From Azophilus sp965221465 (GTDB taxonomy: Bacteria; Pseudomonadota; Gammaproteobacteria; Pseudomonadales; Azotimanducaceae): a stretch of 64,000 bases of DNA. The stretch lies in the NCBI GenBank assembly GCA_965221465.1, contig OZ244892.1, positions 2,914,001 to 2,978,000 of the forward strand, read 5' to 3'. Below are positions 43,362 through 51,643 of the stretch, piece by piece. The first letter of the stretch is position 1. The number at the start of each line of letters is the position of its first letter. The notes beneath the pieces are model-generated. The model ran no database searches and was not told where the DNA came from. It saw only the letters and a program-made list of their open reading frames with translations. Made by a program: the position numbers and the translations under genes.

Positions 43362-44264
43362 ATGAAGCTTGACGACGACCTGTACCGCATTGGAACGGTA
43401 GCCGGCCTCACCGGAGTCTCGGTCGAGCGCCTTCGTGCGTGGGACCGCCGCCACGGACTCGCGCCGGCCCACCGTGCCGGCAAAACGCGGTTCTACAGCC
43501 GTGCGCAACTCGAGCGATTGAAGCGCATCAAGCAACTCATCGACCAGGGTCAGCCGATCTCCAGCCTGGTGGGCCTCTCCGACGAGCAACTTGCGGGCAG
43601 GCTTACCGCGAGCCGGCAGATCGCCGCCTGCACGCCCCGCCTCGGACTGATCGGCCCGAACCTGCTGGTGCTGGAACACGCATCGGATGCCGGGCTGCAG
43701 GTGACAGCCCGCTGGGCGAACATGAATGCCTTCACCGCCAATCCGGCGCAGGCGGCGGGATTGGACGCAATTGCCGTGCAGTTGCCGGTGCTCCGCATGC
43801 AACCCATCGAGCAGATCGAGGAACGCTGGCCCGAGGCGCGCATCGTGGCACTCTATCAATTCGCCACGGACAAGCACCTCGAGCGTGTCCTGGAGCGTGG
43901 CGTCACCGCCCTGCGCTGGCCCGTGGCCTGGGCCGAAATCGAGCAGGCGTGCCTGGCGGGCACGTCACACCCCCTGCAGGCGCCGCGCGCGACACCGCGC
44001 CGCTTTACGGACGAACAACTGGTCGCCATCGCCGCCAACGCCACCGACCCGAGCCAGTCGCCCCGGCATCTGGTGGAGTTGATCACCCGGCTGAATGCCT
44101 TTGCGGAGTACACGCTGGCCTGGAAGGATGCGGACGAGGCGCCCGTCGGCACAACAGCGCTGCACGAGCGGATTCACGGCGACGTGACCCAGGCGCGAGC
44201 ACAACTCGAGGCCGCTCTGGAGGCGCTGACCGACGCGGAAGAGTTGCTTGCCGGCCAGATCTAG
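43362..44264 (+). CDS. MerR-family regulator, CarH/LitR-like architecture without B12 ligand
   Basis: 300 residues from ATG 43362. The N-terminal winged HTH reads YRIGTVAGLTGVSVERLRAWDRRHG, LAPAHRAGKTRFYS, followed by a dimerisation helix (LERLKRIKQLIDQG). The LRxWxRR(Y/H)G form is that of CarA/CarH/LitR-type MerR proteins, which bind TGTACA-like sites. The C-terminal ~170 residues look like a Rossmann-type sensor (PRLGLIGPNLLVLEHASDAG, LDAIAVQLPV, EARIVALYQFA), but I see no E-x-x-H cobalamin-binding motif, so the sensed signal is probably not B12. It is flanked by two candidate sRNA genes on the same strand. Confidence 0.8.
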   Translation: MKLDDDLYRIGTVAGLTGVSVERLRAWDRRHGLAPAHRAGKTRFYSRAQLERLKRIKQLIDQGQPISSLVGLSDEQLAGRLTASRQIAACTPRLGLIGPNLLVLEHASDAGLQVTARWANMNAFTANPAQAAGLDAIAVQLPVLRMQPIEQIEERWPEARIVALYQFATDKHLERVLERGVTALRWPVAWAEIEQACLAGTSHPLQAPRATPRRFTDEQLVAIAANATDPSQSPRHLVELITRLNAFAEYTLAWKDADEAPVGTTALHERIHGDVTQARAQLEAALEALTDAEELLAGQI

Positions 44265-44271
44265 CCCGTAT

Positions 44272-44623
44272 CCGTCACCAACTTCCTGCTGCCGACGCCA
44301 ATGCGCTCGCGAAAACGCGGGCGTGTTTTCCAATTGCGAGTTCCGAACCCGGCGCGCCGGGACGACGACGCGCAAGGAACACCTGACAGCCGCTGGGAGA
44401 GAACCGGTGTGCGGTGCGTGCATGCGGCGCTGTCAGGGCTCGCGCTTGCGCCTATCGTAGCGGTAAGCGCCGCCGCCTGGTGCGCCGCATGCACGTACCG
44501 CATACCGGTTCTCGGTGCCGGATCGAAGGTAAGGTTTCCTTGGTTCGCGAATTCAATGAAATGAATCACTTGCAAAAGTGTTCCATGGGAGGGGTATTCC
44601 CTCGCGACGAAAGTTGGCGACGG
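44272..44623. repeat. Dispersed repeat family B, copy 2 (contains family A copy 4)
   Basis: Ends CCGTCACCAACT (44272-44283) and AGTTGGCGACGG (44612-44623) are inverted repeats with one mismatch and match the termini of the 24125 element. The left end shares a further CTGCTG-GACGC stretch with it, and the right end carries the GAGGGGTATTCCCTC palindrome. A full family A copy (44335-44530) sits inside, so this looks like a nested pair, or a composite element whose core was replaced. Confidence 0.75.
44335..44530 (+). repeat. Dispersed repeat family A, copy 4 (full hairpin copy)
   Basis: About 90% identical by eye to the complement of 7572-7764. The 32-base arms 44399-44430 and 44482-44513 (GAGAACCGGT...GGCGC and complement) form a long hairpin around about 50 bp. 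It starts GCGAGTTCCGAACCCGGCGC. It lies between MerR and the convergent kinase-like gene. Confidence 0.88.
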
Positions 44624-44685
44624 ATGCGGGCACACTCGAATTGTACAAAAACCGGACAAGATACGATCAAAAGCGAACGCAATGG

Positions 44686-44714
44686 TTGACACGCGGTTTT
44701 GTACTGGACATAAT
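44686..44714 (+). promoter_or_regulatory. Near-consensus sigma-70 promoter of candidate sRNA 2
   Basis: Consensus TTGACA (44686-44691), 17-bp spacer, CATAAT (44709-44714). The spacer contains TTGTACTGG, the motif also present in the MerR leader; MerR proteins characteristically bind within promoter spacers. A TGTACA site at 44642 and an imperfect inverted repeat (GTACAAAAACCG / CGGTTTTGTAC) frame the upstream region. Confidence 0.65.
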
Positions 44715-44720
44715 GCCGCC

Positions 44721-44829
44721 CAACTGACGTACAAGGCGTGCCCGCAACTTCGACGCAGTCCTCCCTTTCAAGTGTCCTTCCCCCAGAGAAGTTGCTTTCA
44801 GAAGATCCCCCCTTTCTGACACGCCTTTT
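44721..44829 (+). ncRNA. Candidate structured small RNA 2 (C-rich loops, intrinsic terminator)
   Basis: A closing stem GGCGTG (44735-44740) pairs with CACGCC (44820-44825), followed by TTTT. Inside, GCAACTTC (44744-44751) pairs perfectly with GAAGTTGC (44788-44795), enclosing CCUCCC and CCUUCCCCC runs. TCAGAA pairs with TTCTGA around a loop with six consecutive Cs. The plan (GGCGTG closing stem, two inner hairpins with C-rich loops, U-run) parallels candidate sRNA 1, though the sequences differ. No ORF follows; it ends 20 bp before the stop of the opposite-strand kinase gene. Confidence 0.5.
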
Positions 44830-44849
44830 CCAATCTCCGGGCAACTCGG

Positions 44850-45872
44850 TCAGTTCGTCCAATCCGTCCCCTCCAGGAGCGCCAGAGCGGCCCGTGCCCG
44901 CAGGGTCACCGAATTCCTGTAGGTCTCCAGGTCGAAGTCGTCGCGCTCGCCCATGGCGCCTACCAGGTAGCGCTTGTAGACGCCCTGTCCGATGGCCGCC
45001 AGACGCCAGTGCGAGAAGGCCCGGTAGTAGCCGATGCCGTCCAGGTCACGGCCGGAGAGCTGCGCGTATCGTGCGCCGATCGTCTCCCGCGTCGGGAAAC
45101 CGCCGGCTGCCGTGGTCGCCGAGTCCGTCTCCTCCTCACCGGGGCCGACCCAGGAATTCAACAGGTAGCCCACATCCGCCAGCGGGTCGCCGAGGGTGCA
45201 GAGTTCCCAGTCGAGCACGGCGCGCACGCGGCCGCCGCCGACGATCATGTTTCCCAGGCGATAGTCGCCGTGCACGATGGCGGAGCCGATCTGCTCCGGC
45301 ATCCGCTCTTCCAGCAGCTGTGCGGTCTGTTCCATTTCCGGAATCTCGTGGGTCTTGCTGGCTTCCCACTGCCGCTTCCAGCGCTTCAACTGGCGGGCCA
45401 GGTAGGCCTCCCGGCGCCCGAGATCGCCGAGCCCGACGTCGGCCGGCTCCAGGGCATGCAGGGCAGCGAGCACCTCGATGGCGTGCATGCCCGTCGCGTA
45501 ACGGTCGGCATCGTCGAGGCGACCCGCCGCATCGGCATCGTGCAGGACATCGCCATCGACAAAACCCATGACGTAAAAGGGTGCCCCGTTGACGTCGGCA
45601 TCCCGGCAGAGACCCACCGCCTCGGGGACCGGCACGCCGGAGTCTCTCAACGCATCGACAATCTTGTGCTCACGGCCCATGTCGTGGGCGCTTTGCAGGA
45701 TCTGGCCGAGGGGAGGCCGCCGCAGCACCCAGGCCGAACCGGTGCGGTCGGTGAACCGGTAGGTGAGGTTGGAGTGACCGCCGGCGATCAGCGAAAACTC
45801 GAGGGGCGCCTCGAGACCCGGAACCTGCGCTTCGAGCCAGCGGGTGACCCGTAGTTCGTCGATACCTTCCAT
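44850..45872 (-). CDS. Aminoglycoside phosphotransferase-like kinase (ACAD10/11-N type)
   Basis: 340 residues from ATG 45872. Protein-kinase-like fold: FSLIAGGHSNLTYRF (P-loop-like) near residue 25, catalytic IVHGDYRLGNMIV near 200, metal-binding LDWELCTLGDPLADVGYL near 220. Such phosphotransferase-family proteins are common beside acyl-CoA dehydrogenases in proteobacteria and resemble the N-terminal kinase of ACAD10/ACAD11, which phosphorylates 4-hydroxy acyl-CoAs. The acyl-CoA dehydrogenase at 47030 may complete that pathway. Antibiotic resistance is unlikely from this subfamily. Confidence 0.82.
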   Translation of the reverse strand: MEGIDELRVTRWLEAQVPGLEAPLEFSLIAGGHSNLTYRFTDRTGSAWVLRRPPLGQILQSAHDMGREHKIVDALRDSGVPVPEAVGLCRDADVNGAPFYVMGFVDGDVLHDADAAGRLDDADRYATGMHAIEVLAALHALEPADVGLGDLGRREAYLARQLKRWKRQWEASKTHEIPEMEQTAQLLEERMPEQIGSAIVHGDYRLGNMIVGGGRVRAVLDWELCTLGDPLADVGYLLNSWVGPGEEETDSATTAAGGFPTRETIGARYAQLSGRDLDGIGYYRAFSHWRLAAIGQGVYKRYLVGAMGERDDFDLETYRNSVTLRARAALALLEGTDWTN

Positions 45873-46177
45873 CCCGTTTCCATCGAGCTTCGAAGCCGTC
45901 AATTTAAATCGATCGGGGCTTGCCGTGGAACCCGCGTGCATTTCTTGCCGGGCCGATTTGAACCCCTGCCCCCTCCGGGAGCGGAGCCGGCAAGACGCGT
46001 TCGGGTACGCGGTCGGTGTCAGGGGGTCGGCAGCGGATGCAGAGCGTGCCGGCACGCCAGGTGCTGCCAGCAAGCGCCGCCGGCCATCCGAATACAATCG
46101 TTCCTGGAAACGCCCGGCAATTGCCGCGGCCGGGTTTAGGCGCTAGGCTCATGCCTGACTCGAACTGGAGCCCATCG
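45873..46177. other. 305-bp divergent intergenic region, no gene seen
   Basis: Between the kinase-like gene and the nitroreductase. The minus-strand frame of the kinase stays open to 46097 but reads as non-coding. No repeat or clear promoter is visible. Confidence 0.4.
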
Positions 46178-46834
46178 ATGTCGACCGACGTGCTTTACGA
46201 CCTGATGAGTACGCAGCGCGCCATCCGCCGGTTGCGGCCCGATCCCATTGCCGACGAGGTGCTGCAGCGGATCATGCAGGCGGCGGCCTGGGCGCCCACC
46301 GGCGGCAACCAGCAACCCTGGCGCATCGTCATGGTGCACGACCGGGCGAGCAAGGAACGCATGGGCGAGCTTTACGCGGCGCGCTGGAACGCCTTCACCG
46401 AGGTCTACCGCAAACGCTTTGTCAACGCACCGGAAGAGGTGCGCCAACAGGAAGAGCGCACCATCGCCGCCGGCGACCGGCTCGCATCCCGTTTCGGGGA
46501 CGTACCCGTGGTCGCCGTGGTCTGCTTCAACCCGAAATTCATGGCCATCACCGATTCCGGGCAGGACCGGCCATCGGTGGTCGGCGGCGGCTCCGTCTAC
46601 ACCGCCGTGCAGAACCTGATGCTGGCCTGTCGAGCCGAGGGGGTGGGATGCGTGCTGACCACGCTGCTGTGCATGGACGAACCCGCCGTGCGCGAGCTGC
46701 TCGGCATCGAGGCCGACTGGTTCACCGCCGCCCACGTGCCCATGGGATATCCCGTGGCCGGCGGTTACGGGCCGACCGCGCGCATGCCCGTATCCGAACT
46801 GTTCTTCAAGAACAACTGGGGGACCCCGATTTGA
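46178..46834 (+). CDS. Nitroreductase-family FMN oxidoreductase
   Basis: 218 residues from ATG 46178 (ATG 46151 is an alternative). The nitroreductase fold shows STQRAIRRLRPDPI near residue 10 (FMN phosphate contacts), AAWAPTGGNQQPWRIVMV near 35, and AVQNLMLACRAEGVGCVLTTLL near 140. Members reduce nitroaromatics, quinones, flavins or enoate-like substrates using NAD(P)H. It is upstream of the acyl-CoA dehydrogenase gene by about 195 bp. The physiological substrate is not evident. Confidence 0.85.
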   Translation: MSTDVLYDLMSTQRAIRRLRPDPIADEVLQRIMQAAAWAPTGGNQQPWRIVMVHDRASKERMGELYAARWNAFTEVYRKRFVNAPEEVRQQEERTIAAGDRLASRFGDVPVVAVVCFNPKFMAITDSGQDRPSVVGGGSVYTAVQNLMLACRAEGVGCVLTTLLCMDEPAVRELLGIEADWFTAAHVPMGYPVAGGYGPTARMPVSELFFKNNWGTPI

Positions 46835-47029
46835 GGTCCTCGCCCGCCCAGCGACGGCAGCTCGGAGTGGCAGCGACTCGGTGTTCGGTGACCGGCATCG
46901 CACCCGTCTCCAGATTGGACGTGGCGAGGCCGGCGAGAGCAGCAAACGCCGTCGGTGCGCGGTGCCAAAGCGCGCGTTGCCGACCCGTAGGAGGAGTCGG
47001 CAAAGGGTATCGACAAAGCCAGGTTCCGG

Positions 47030-48262
47030 GTGAAGCGCCGCCCCTCCGGTAGCGCGGACCCGCCGAACCGACAGGAGATCAGCGCCATCGGTCTGCAGAC
47101 ATTCATCGACGAACCGGATCACATCGGCGAACTGCGGCGCCAGTTGCAGCGATTCGTGGAAACCGAAGCGCCCCGGGAAAAGCGCCGCGAATGGGACAGG
47201 AATCACACCTTTCCCCGTGACCTGCACCGGAAACTGTGCGATCTCGGCATCATGGGGCTCACCATCGACGAGGAGTACGGCGGCTCGGGGCGGGACCTCC
47301 TTGCCGCGGTGGCCGCCATCGAGGAACTCTGCCGCGCCGGCCCGTTCCTGGCCGGCCCATTCATCCACACCGCGTTCTACGGTGGCATCAACATCTCGGA
47401 GAACGGCTCGGAAGCGCAGAAACGCGAACTGCTGCCACGCCTTGCCCGCGGCGAACTCACCTTCGCCTATGGGCTTTCCGAACCGAACGTCGGCGGCGAC
47501 CTGGCGAGCGTCGAAACCCGGGCGGAGCGGCGGGGCGATACGATCGTCGTCAACGGCGCCAAGCGCTGGTGCACCGGCGCCGACTTCGCCGACTATATCT
47601 ATTGCCTGGTGCGTTCCGGGCCGGCAGACGATCGCTACCGCAACCTGTCGTTCCTGCTCGTGCCCACCGATTCGCCGGGCCTGTCCATGCAGCCCATCGA
47701 ACACATCAACCTGCGCTACACGCTTTCTTCGGACGTCTGGTTCGACAACGTGGAACTGCCGCTCTCCGCCATTGTCGGCGGCGACGAAATGTGGAACCGG
47801 GGCTGGCAACAGTTGGCCGGCGAAGCACTGGATGTCGAGAAAATCGAGATATCGGCAGTCGCGTTCGGCATCGCCCAGGCGGCGCTGGAAGAAGCCTGGG
47901 CCTATGCCGGTGAGCGGGTGCAGTTCGGCAAGCCGATCGCCGGCCACCAGTCCATCCGCCACAAGCTGGTCACCGCCCGCACCCGGCTCGAGGCCTGCCG
48001 GCACCTGCTCTACCACAGCGCCTGGCTCGCCCACCAGCGAAGGCCGTGCGCCGCCGAAACGAGCATGGCCAAGCTTTTCTGCGCCGATATGGGCGTCGAG
48101 ATTGCGCTGGCCTGTCAGCAGGTAATGGGCGCCTATGCGCTCTCGGACAGCTACGACATCGAACGCAACGTGCGCGACCTGCTCAGCATGCCCATCGTCG
48201 GCGGCTCCTCGGACATGCAGCGCAACAATCTGGCTTCTCTGTGGCGGCTGGGTCGGGAGTGA
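47030..48262 (+). CDS. Acyl-CoA dehydrogenase
   Basis: Up to 410 residues from GTG 47030; the first ~20 residues are atypical, and the true start may lie nearer the IGELRRQLQRFVE helix. FAD-dependent ACAD fold: FAYGLSEPNVGGDLASVETRA near 145-165, KRWCTGADFADYIYCLVR, the C-terminal bundle ERVQFGKPIAGHQSIRHKL, and the closing RDLLSMPIVGGSSDMQRNNLASLW. The ACAD11-type kinase-like protein encoded nearby suggests a pathway for hydroxy- or branched-chain acyl-CoA. Chain-length specificity cannot be read. Confidence 0.88.
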   Translation: MKRRPSGSADPPNRQEISAIGLQTFIDEPDHIGELRRQLQRFVETEAPREKRREWDRNHTFPRDLHRKLCDLGIMGLTIDEEYGGSGRDLLAAVAAIEELCRAGPFLAGPFIHTAFYGGINISENGSEAQKRELLPRLARGELTFAYGLSEPNVGGDLASVETRAERRGDTIVVNGAKRWCTGADFADYIYCLVRSGPADDRYRNLSFLLVPTDSPGLSMQPIEHINLRYTLSSDVWFDNVELPLSAIVGGDEMWNRGWQQLAGEALDVEKIEISAVAFGIAQAALEEAWAYAGERVQFGKPIAGHQSIRHKLVTARTRLEACRHLLYHSAWLAHQRRPCAAETSMAKLFCADMGVEIALACQQVMGAYALSDSYDIERNVRDLLSMPIVGGSSDMQRNNLASLWRLGRE

Positions 48263-48291
48263 ATGATTACCGCCCCGCCAGGCCCGGGCCG

Positions 48292-49101
48292 ATGAACCTT
48301 CGACCCCTTGCATACGCGATTCTGCTCGCCATCCTCTGCGCCTGCGCCACCAGCCCGACCGGCCGCAGCCAGTTGATGCTGGTATCCCCCGATGCCGCGA
48401 TCGCCGAGTCCCGCGTGGCCTACATTTCAACGGTTCGGCAACTCGAACGAAATGACAGGCTGCTCGACGATCCGGCGCTGGCCGAGCGGGTCGGCATCGT
48501 CACCGGCCGGCTGGTCGCCGAGACGGTCCGGCAGTACCCGCACACCGCCGACTGGCGTTGGAGCGTGGCCCTGATCGACGGGCCCGAAACCGTCAACGCC
48601 TGGTGCATGGCCGGCGGCCGCATGGCCATCTACAGCGGCCTCGTTCACAAGCTCGACCTGAGCGACGACGAACTGGCGCAGGTGATGGGTCACGAGATAT
48701 CCCATGCGGTTGCCAACCACACCGCTGAGCGCATGTCCGTGGCCCTCGCCCAGAGCGTCGGCACACTCGCCCTCGCCGTGGCCACGGACAACCACGGCCT
48801 GCTGCAGGGCACGGCGCTGGCGGCCGCACTGGCCGTCGGGCTCCCCAACAGCCGGGCGGCAGAGTCCGAAGCGGACCGCATGGGCTTCGAAATCGCCGCG
48901 CGCGCCGGTTACGAGCCCCTGGCAGCCCTGACGCTCTGGCAGAAAATGCAGCGCCACGGCGGCATGCGCACGCCCGAATTCATGAGTACCCACCCGAGCC
49001 CCGGCAACCGCCAACTGACCCTTGCCGGCTACATCCCGGAGATGCGGAAACTCAAACCCGCGACGCCCCCGCGCCCCCACCCCGTAGAGGTTCTTCCCTG
49101 A
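48292..49101 (+). CDS. M48-family metalloprotease lipoprotein (LoiP/YcaL-like)
   Basis: 269 residues. The N-terminus is a lipoprotein-like signal (LAYAILLAILCACAT, Cys16/Cys18). The periplasmic zinc protease domain has HEISH at residue 134 (HExxH), with the third ligand in ESEADRMGFEIAARAGY near 190, and a MSTHPSPGNR segment near the C-terminus. LoiP/YcaL-type enzymes act in outer-membrane protein quality control. Length and layout are normal. It starts 29 bp after the acyl-CoA dehydrogenase stop, probably incidental. Confidence 0.88.
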   Translation: MNLRPLAYAILLAILCACATSPTGRSQLMLVSPDAAIAESRVAYISTVRQLERNDRLLDDPALAERVGIVTGRLVAETVRQYPHTADWRWSVALIDGPETVNAWCMAGGRMAIYSGLVHKLDLSDDELAQVMGHEISHAVANHTAERMSVALAQSVGTLALAVATDNHGLLQGTALAAALAVGLPNSRAAESEADRMGFEIAARAGYEPLAALTLWQKMQRHGGMRTPEFMSTHPSPGNRQLTLAGYIPEMRKLKPATPPRPHPVEVLP

Positions 49102-49199
49102 CCGACGCCGAGCGGCAATGTGGCGGAACCCTGATCGCGCGCATTTTCAGATCGACTCGACTTTACTCATGAGTATTGTCGAGTTGGCCTGATCGTTCC

Positions 49200-50348
49200 T
49201 CAGACTATCGTCAGCATCGCCTGGGGGTTGTCGACGACAATACGCCGGATGAGCGCCTCGTCGAAGCCCTTGTAACGCATGAGCGCCGTCACCGACTCCG
49301 GGATGTGCTGCCAGCCGTGACCGCCGTACTTGCGCTGCCAGTGCTGCAGCGCGATGTCGTGAGACATGAGCACCCTGGAATCGTAGCCCGCCTCCACCAG
49401 CGCCATGATCTCGTTCAGGCGGATGGCATCGTTGGGCGCATCGACATTGCTGCGTTGCCGGTAGGACTCCTCCCAGCCGAAGCAGTCGAATTCCAGGTAC
49501 ATGCCGGTGGCCGCCAACTCGAGAAAGGGTTCGGGGTCGAAGGAATGGGGCGCCGGGCGGCTCGCCAGGCGATGGTCGCAGTGGCACATGACCACCCGGG
49601 AGAGGTCGGCCTGTTCGTCCTCGAGAATCCGCACCGCCGCCCAGATGGCGTCGGGACCGAAACCCGGATGCACGCTCAACGGCGCACCGCTCGCCCGCTG
49701 CGCCCGGGCGGACGCGCGCAGCACTTTCTCTTCGTCCGGATGAATCTGCGTGCCGAGCCCGACCTCACCGATGATGCCGGCCTGAACGCCACCTGCCACG
49801 CCCTGATCGAGGTCGCGCAGGATGCGCTGCTGCAAGGCATCGATATCCAGGGTGGCGACGTGCTCCGGGTGGTATTCCTGGGTGTAGTAGCTGGTGGCCA
49901 TGACGATATGCACCCCGGTGGCCCGTGACACCTGCTGCAGGCCCTTCGGGTCGCGGCCGAGGCCGATGGAAGTCTGATCCACCAGGCAGCCGCCGCCGTG
50001 GCGCTTGAAGAGATTGGCCTCGTAGATCACGTCCTCGATGTCGGAGATCTTGTAGTCGCCGTAGTAGAACCAGTTGCGCGCCACATCGCCGCGGTTCTCC
50101 AGGCAGATGGGCTGCTGCCACTTTGCGCGCCAGGTGGCCGCGGTGCCGGGGCCGTCCTCGCCGCTCTCCCAGCCCGCCTCGGGGACGCTCGCCGCCTTCT
50201 TGCCCGACTCGGTGGTCTCGATTATCGCCTCCGCCGAACAGGCCCCCAGGGTCATGTCCACCAGCACGTGCTCGTGGGGCAGCGTCAGGCCCAGGGTTTC
50301 CGGCGCAACGGGCCCGAGCACTGTTTGTACAGATCCTTTGTGAATCAT
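49200..50348 (-). CDS. Phosphotriesterase-family metal hydrolase (PHP-like)
   Basis: 382 residues, amidohydrolase-fold TIM barrel. Metal ligands visible are LPHEHVLVD (HxH, residues 24-26), a bridging Glu in IGEVGLG near 195, His in SVHPGFG, CHCDHR, and Asp in LMSHDIAL near 320. Use of Glu rather than carbamylated Lys at the bridge is as in the E. coli phosphotriesterase homology protein, so lactonase or esterase activity is likelier than organophosphate hydrolysis. A diverged fragment of a related gene lies at 52065-52139. Start at ATG 50348 with GGAGG. Confidence 0.88.
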   Translation of the reverse strand: MIHKGSVQTVLGPVAPETLGLTLPHEHVLVDMTLGACSAEAIIETTESGKKAASVPEAGWESGEDGPGTAATWRAKWQQPICLENRGDVARNWFYYGDYKISDIEDVIYEANLFKRHGGGCLVDQTSIGLGRDPKGLQQVSRATGVHIVMATSYYTQEYHPEHVATLDIDALQQRILRDLDQGVAGGVQAGIIGEVGLGTQIHPDEEKVLRASARAQRASGAPLSVHPGFGPDAIWAAVRILEDEQADLSRVVMCHCDHRLASRPAPHSFDPEPFLELAATGMYLEFDCFGWEESYRQRSNVDAPNDAIRLNEIMALVEAGYDSRVLMSHDIALQHWQRKYGGHGWQHIPESVTALMRYKGFDEALIRRIVVDNPQAMLTIV

Positions 50349-50468
50349 CGGTCCTCCCCTGGATTCGATTTGCGTATCGACTCTCGTTCAACCGGCCGGC
50401 AGCAAGCCCGCGGACACCGGATCGCATGGCCGACGGGCATGGTCTCGCTCGGCTGAACCGCCGCCGGT

Positions 50469-51368
50469 TCAGGAGTACTGACTGTACCCGGAACGCGACT
50501 TGCGCAGCACCGTCACATCCGGCCCTTCGTCCGCCCAGCCATACCCGTCCATGAGCCCCATCAGCGTGCGGAAACGCGGCGGATGACGTTGCAGCATCGC
50601 TTCCGGCACACGCTGCCGATAGCGTTCCTGAGTGGTGAGGTACTCCCGGCAGAAATATAGCAGCATCGACACCCGCAAGCCCGGCGCCGTGCGCGGGAAG
50701 GGTGCGTGCCAGGTGTTGCCGTGCCAGACGATCAGCGACCCGGCCGCGGCTTCCACCGGCACAACCTGTTCCAGCGCTTCGTCGGGCGTCGGCTGGCGGC
50801 ACAGCTTGTGGCTGCCGGGCAGGTAGCCGAGCGCCCCGTTCTCGAGGGTATAGTCGGTGAGCGCCCAGGTCGCGCTTGCAAACTGCGAGTAGGGCGGCAG
50901 CGGCGCCGGTACACCGCGGCTGTCGTTGTGCAGGCCGAGGGGCCGCGGCGGCCCGTCCCAATCCACCGGCCCCTTGACCAGCGCCGAACTGTTGGAGAGC
51001 TTGGCGCTGTAACCCACCAGCCAGGTCACCATCGCCAGGCAGGCGCGATTCATCAGCGCTTCGGCAAAGACGGGGTCGTCGAACAGGATGTGCCACATCC
51101 AGGCCTCGCCGGTCTGGCCGGAAGTGGCCGGCATGTTGGCATGGGTGGTGCCCTGCTCGACATCCGGCCGGACCCCGGTTCGACGCTCGGCCAGATCGAG
51201 CACGGCATCGCGCAGCCGAACGGTGAATTCCCGCGGCGCAACCCGCTCGGGCGGCAACACCGTGAGGCCAAAGGCATCGAGTTCCGTCACATGAGATTCG
51301 AGCCCCAACTCGCGGATTTCATCCAATATGGAATCGAGCCCCTCGGCCGTCGCTTCAACGGCGGGCAC
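50469..51368 (-). CDS. Phytanoyl-CoA dioxygenase (PhyH) family Fe(II)/2OG oxygenase
   Basis: 299 residues from GTG 51368. Double-stranded beta-helix with the iron-binding facial triad: LHNDS (HxD), and a distal His in WHGNTWHAPFP; Arg for 2-oxoglutarate is in GLRVSMLLYF. N-terminal helices (LDSILDEIRELGLE) are typical. Members hydroxylate acyl-CoAs, ectoine or small natural products. It lies 120 bp upstream (same strand) of the phosphotriesterase gene, so joint catabolic function is possible but unproven. Confidence 0.85.
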   Translation of the reverse strand: MPAVEATAEGLDSILDEIRELGLESHVTELDAFGLTVLPPERVAPREFTVRLRDAVLDLAERRTGVRPDVEQGTTHANMPATSGQTGEAWMWHILFDDPVFAEALMNRACLAMVTWLVGYSAKLSNSSALVKGPVDWDGPPRPLGLHNDSRGVPAPLPPYSQFASATWALTDYTLENGALGYLPGSHKLCRQPTPDEALEQVVPVEAAAGSLIVWHGNTWHAPFPRTAPGLRVSMLLYFCREYLTTQERYRQRVPEAMLQRHPPRFRTLMGLMDGYGWADEGPDVTVLRKSRSGYSQYS

Positions 51369-51643
51369 GACGCCTGCCTTCCAAATTCGTTCGTCTGTAA
51401 CCGATCAAAATCCTTCCCGCTCCCTGGACACCCTGAGCTCATACTACAAGCGCAGTCTCCGCACGCAACCCGGAACGGACCCACCGCGATCGACAACGAC
51501 CTGCCTGCTTTCGCCCTGAAGGCCACGAAAAACGGCACCCGAACGATCGCCGTCCGCATCGTGCGCACACGCCATCATGTTGGCCTGTCGGGCACTGTCG
51601 GCTGCGCGAAGGGCGCCGGCTTGGGGGTTCCCACCGTCGCATC

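Noticed and set aside
44850..45872. Aminoglycoside-resistance kinase
   Set aside because: The sequence fits the ACAD10/11-type phosphotransferase subfamily and sits near an acyl-CoA dehydrogenase, so metabolic use is more likely.
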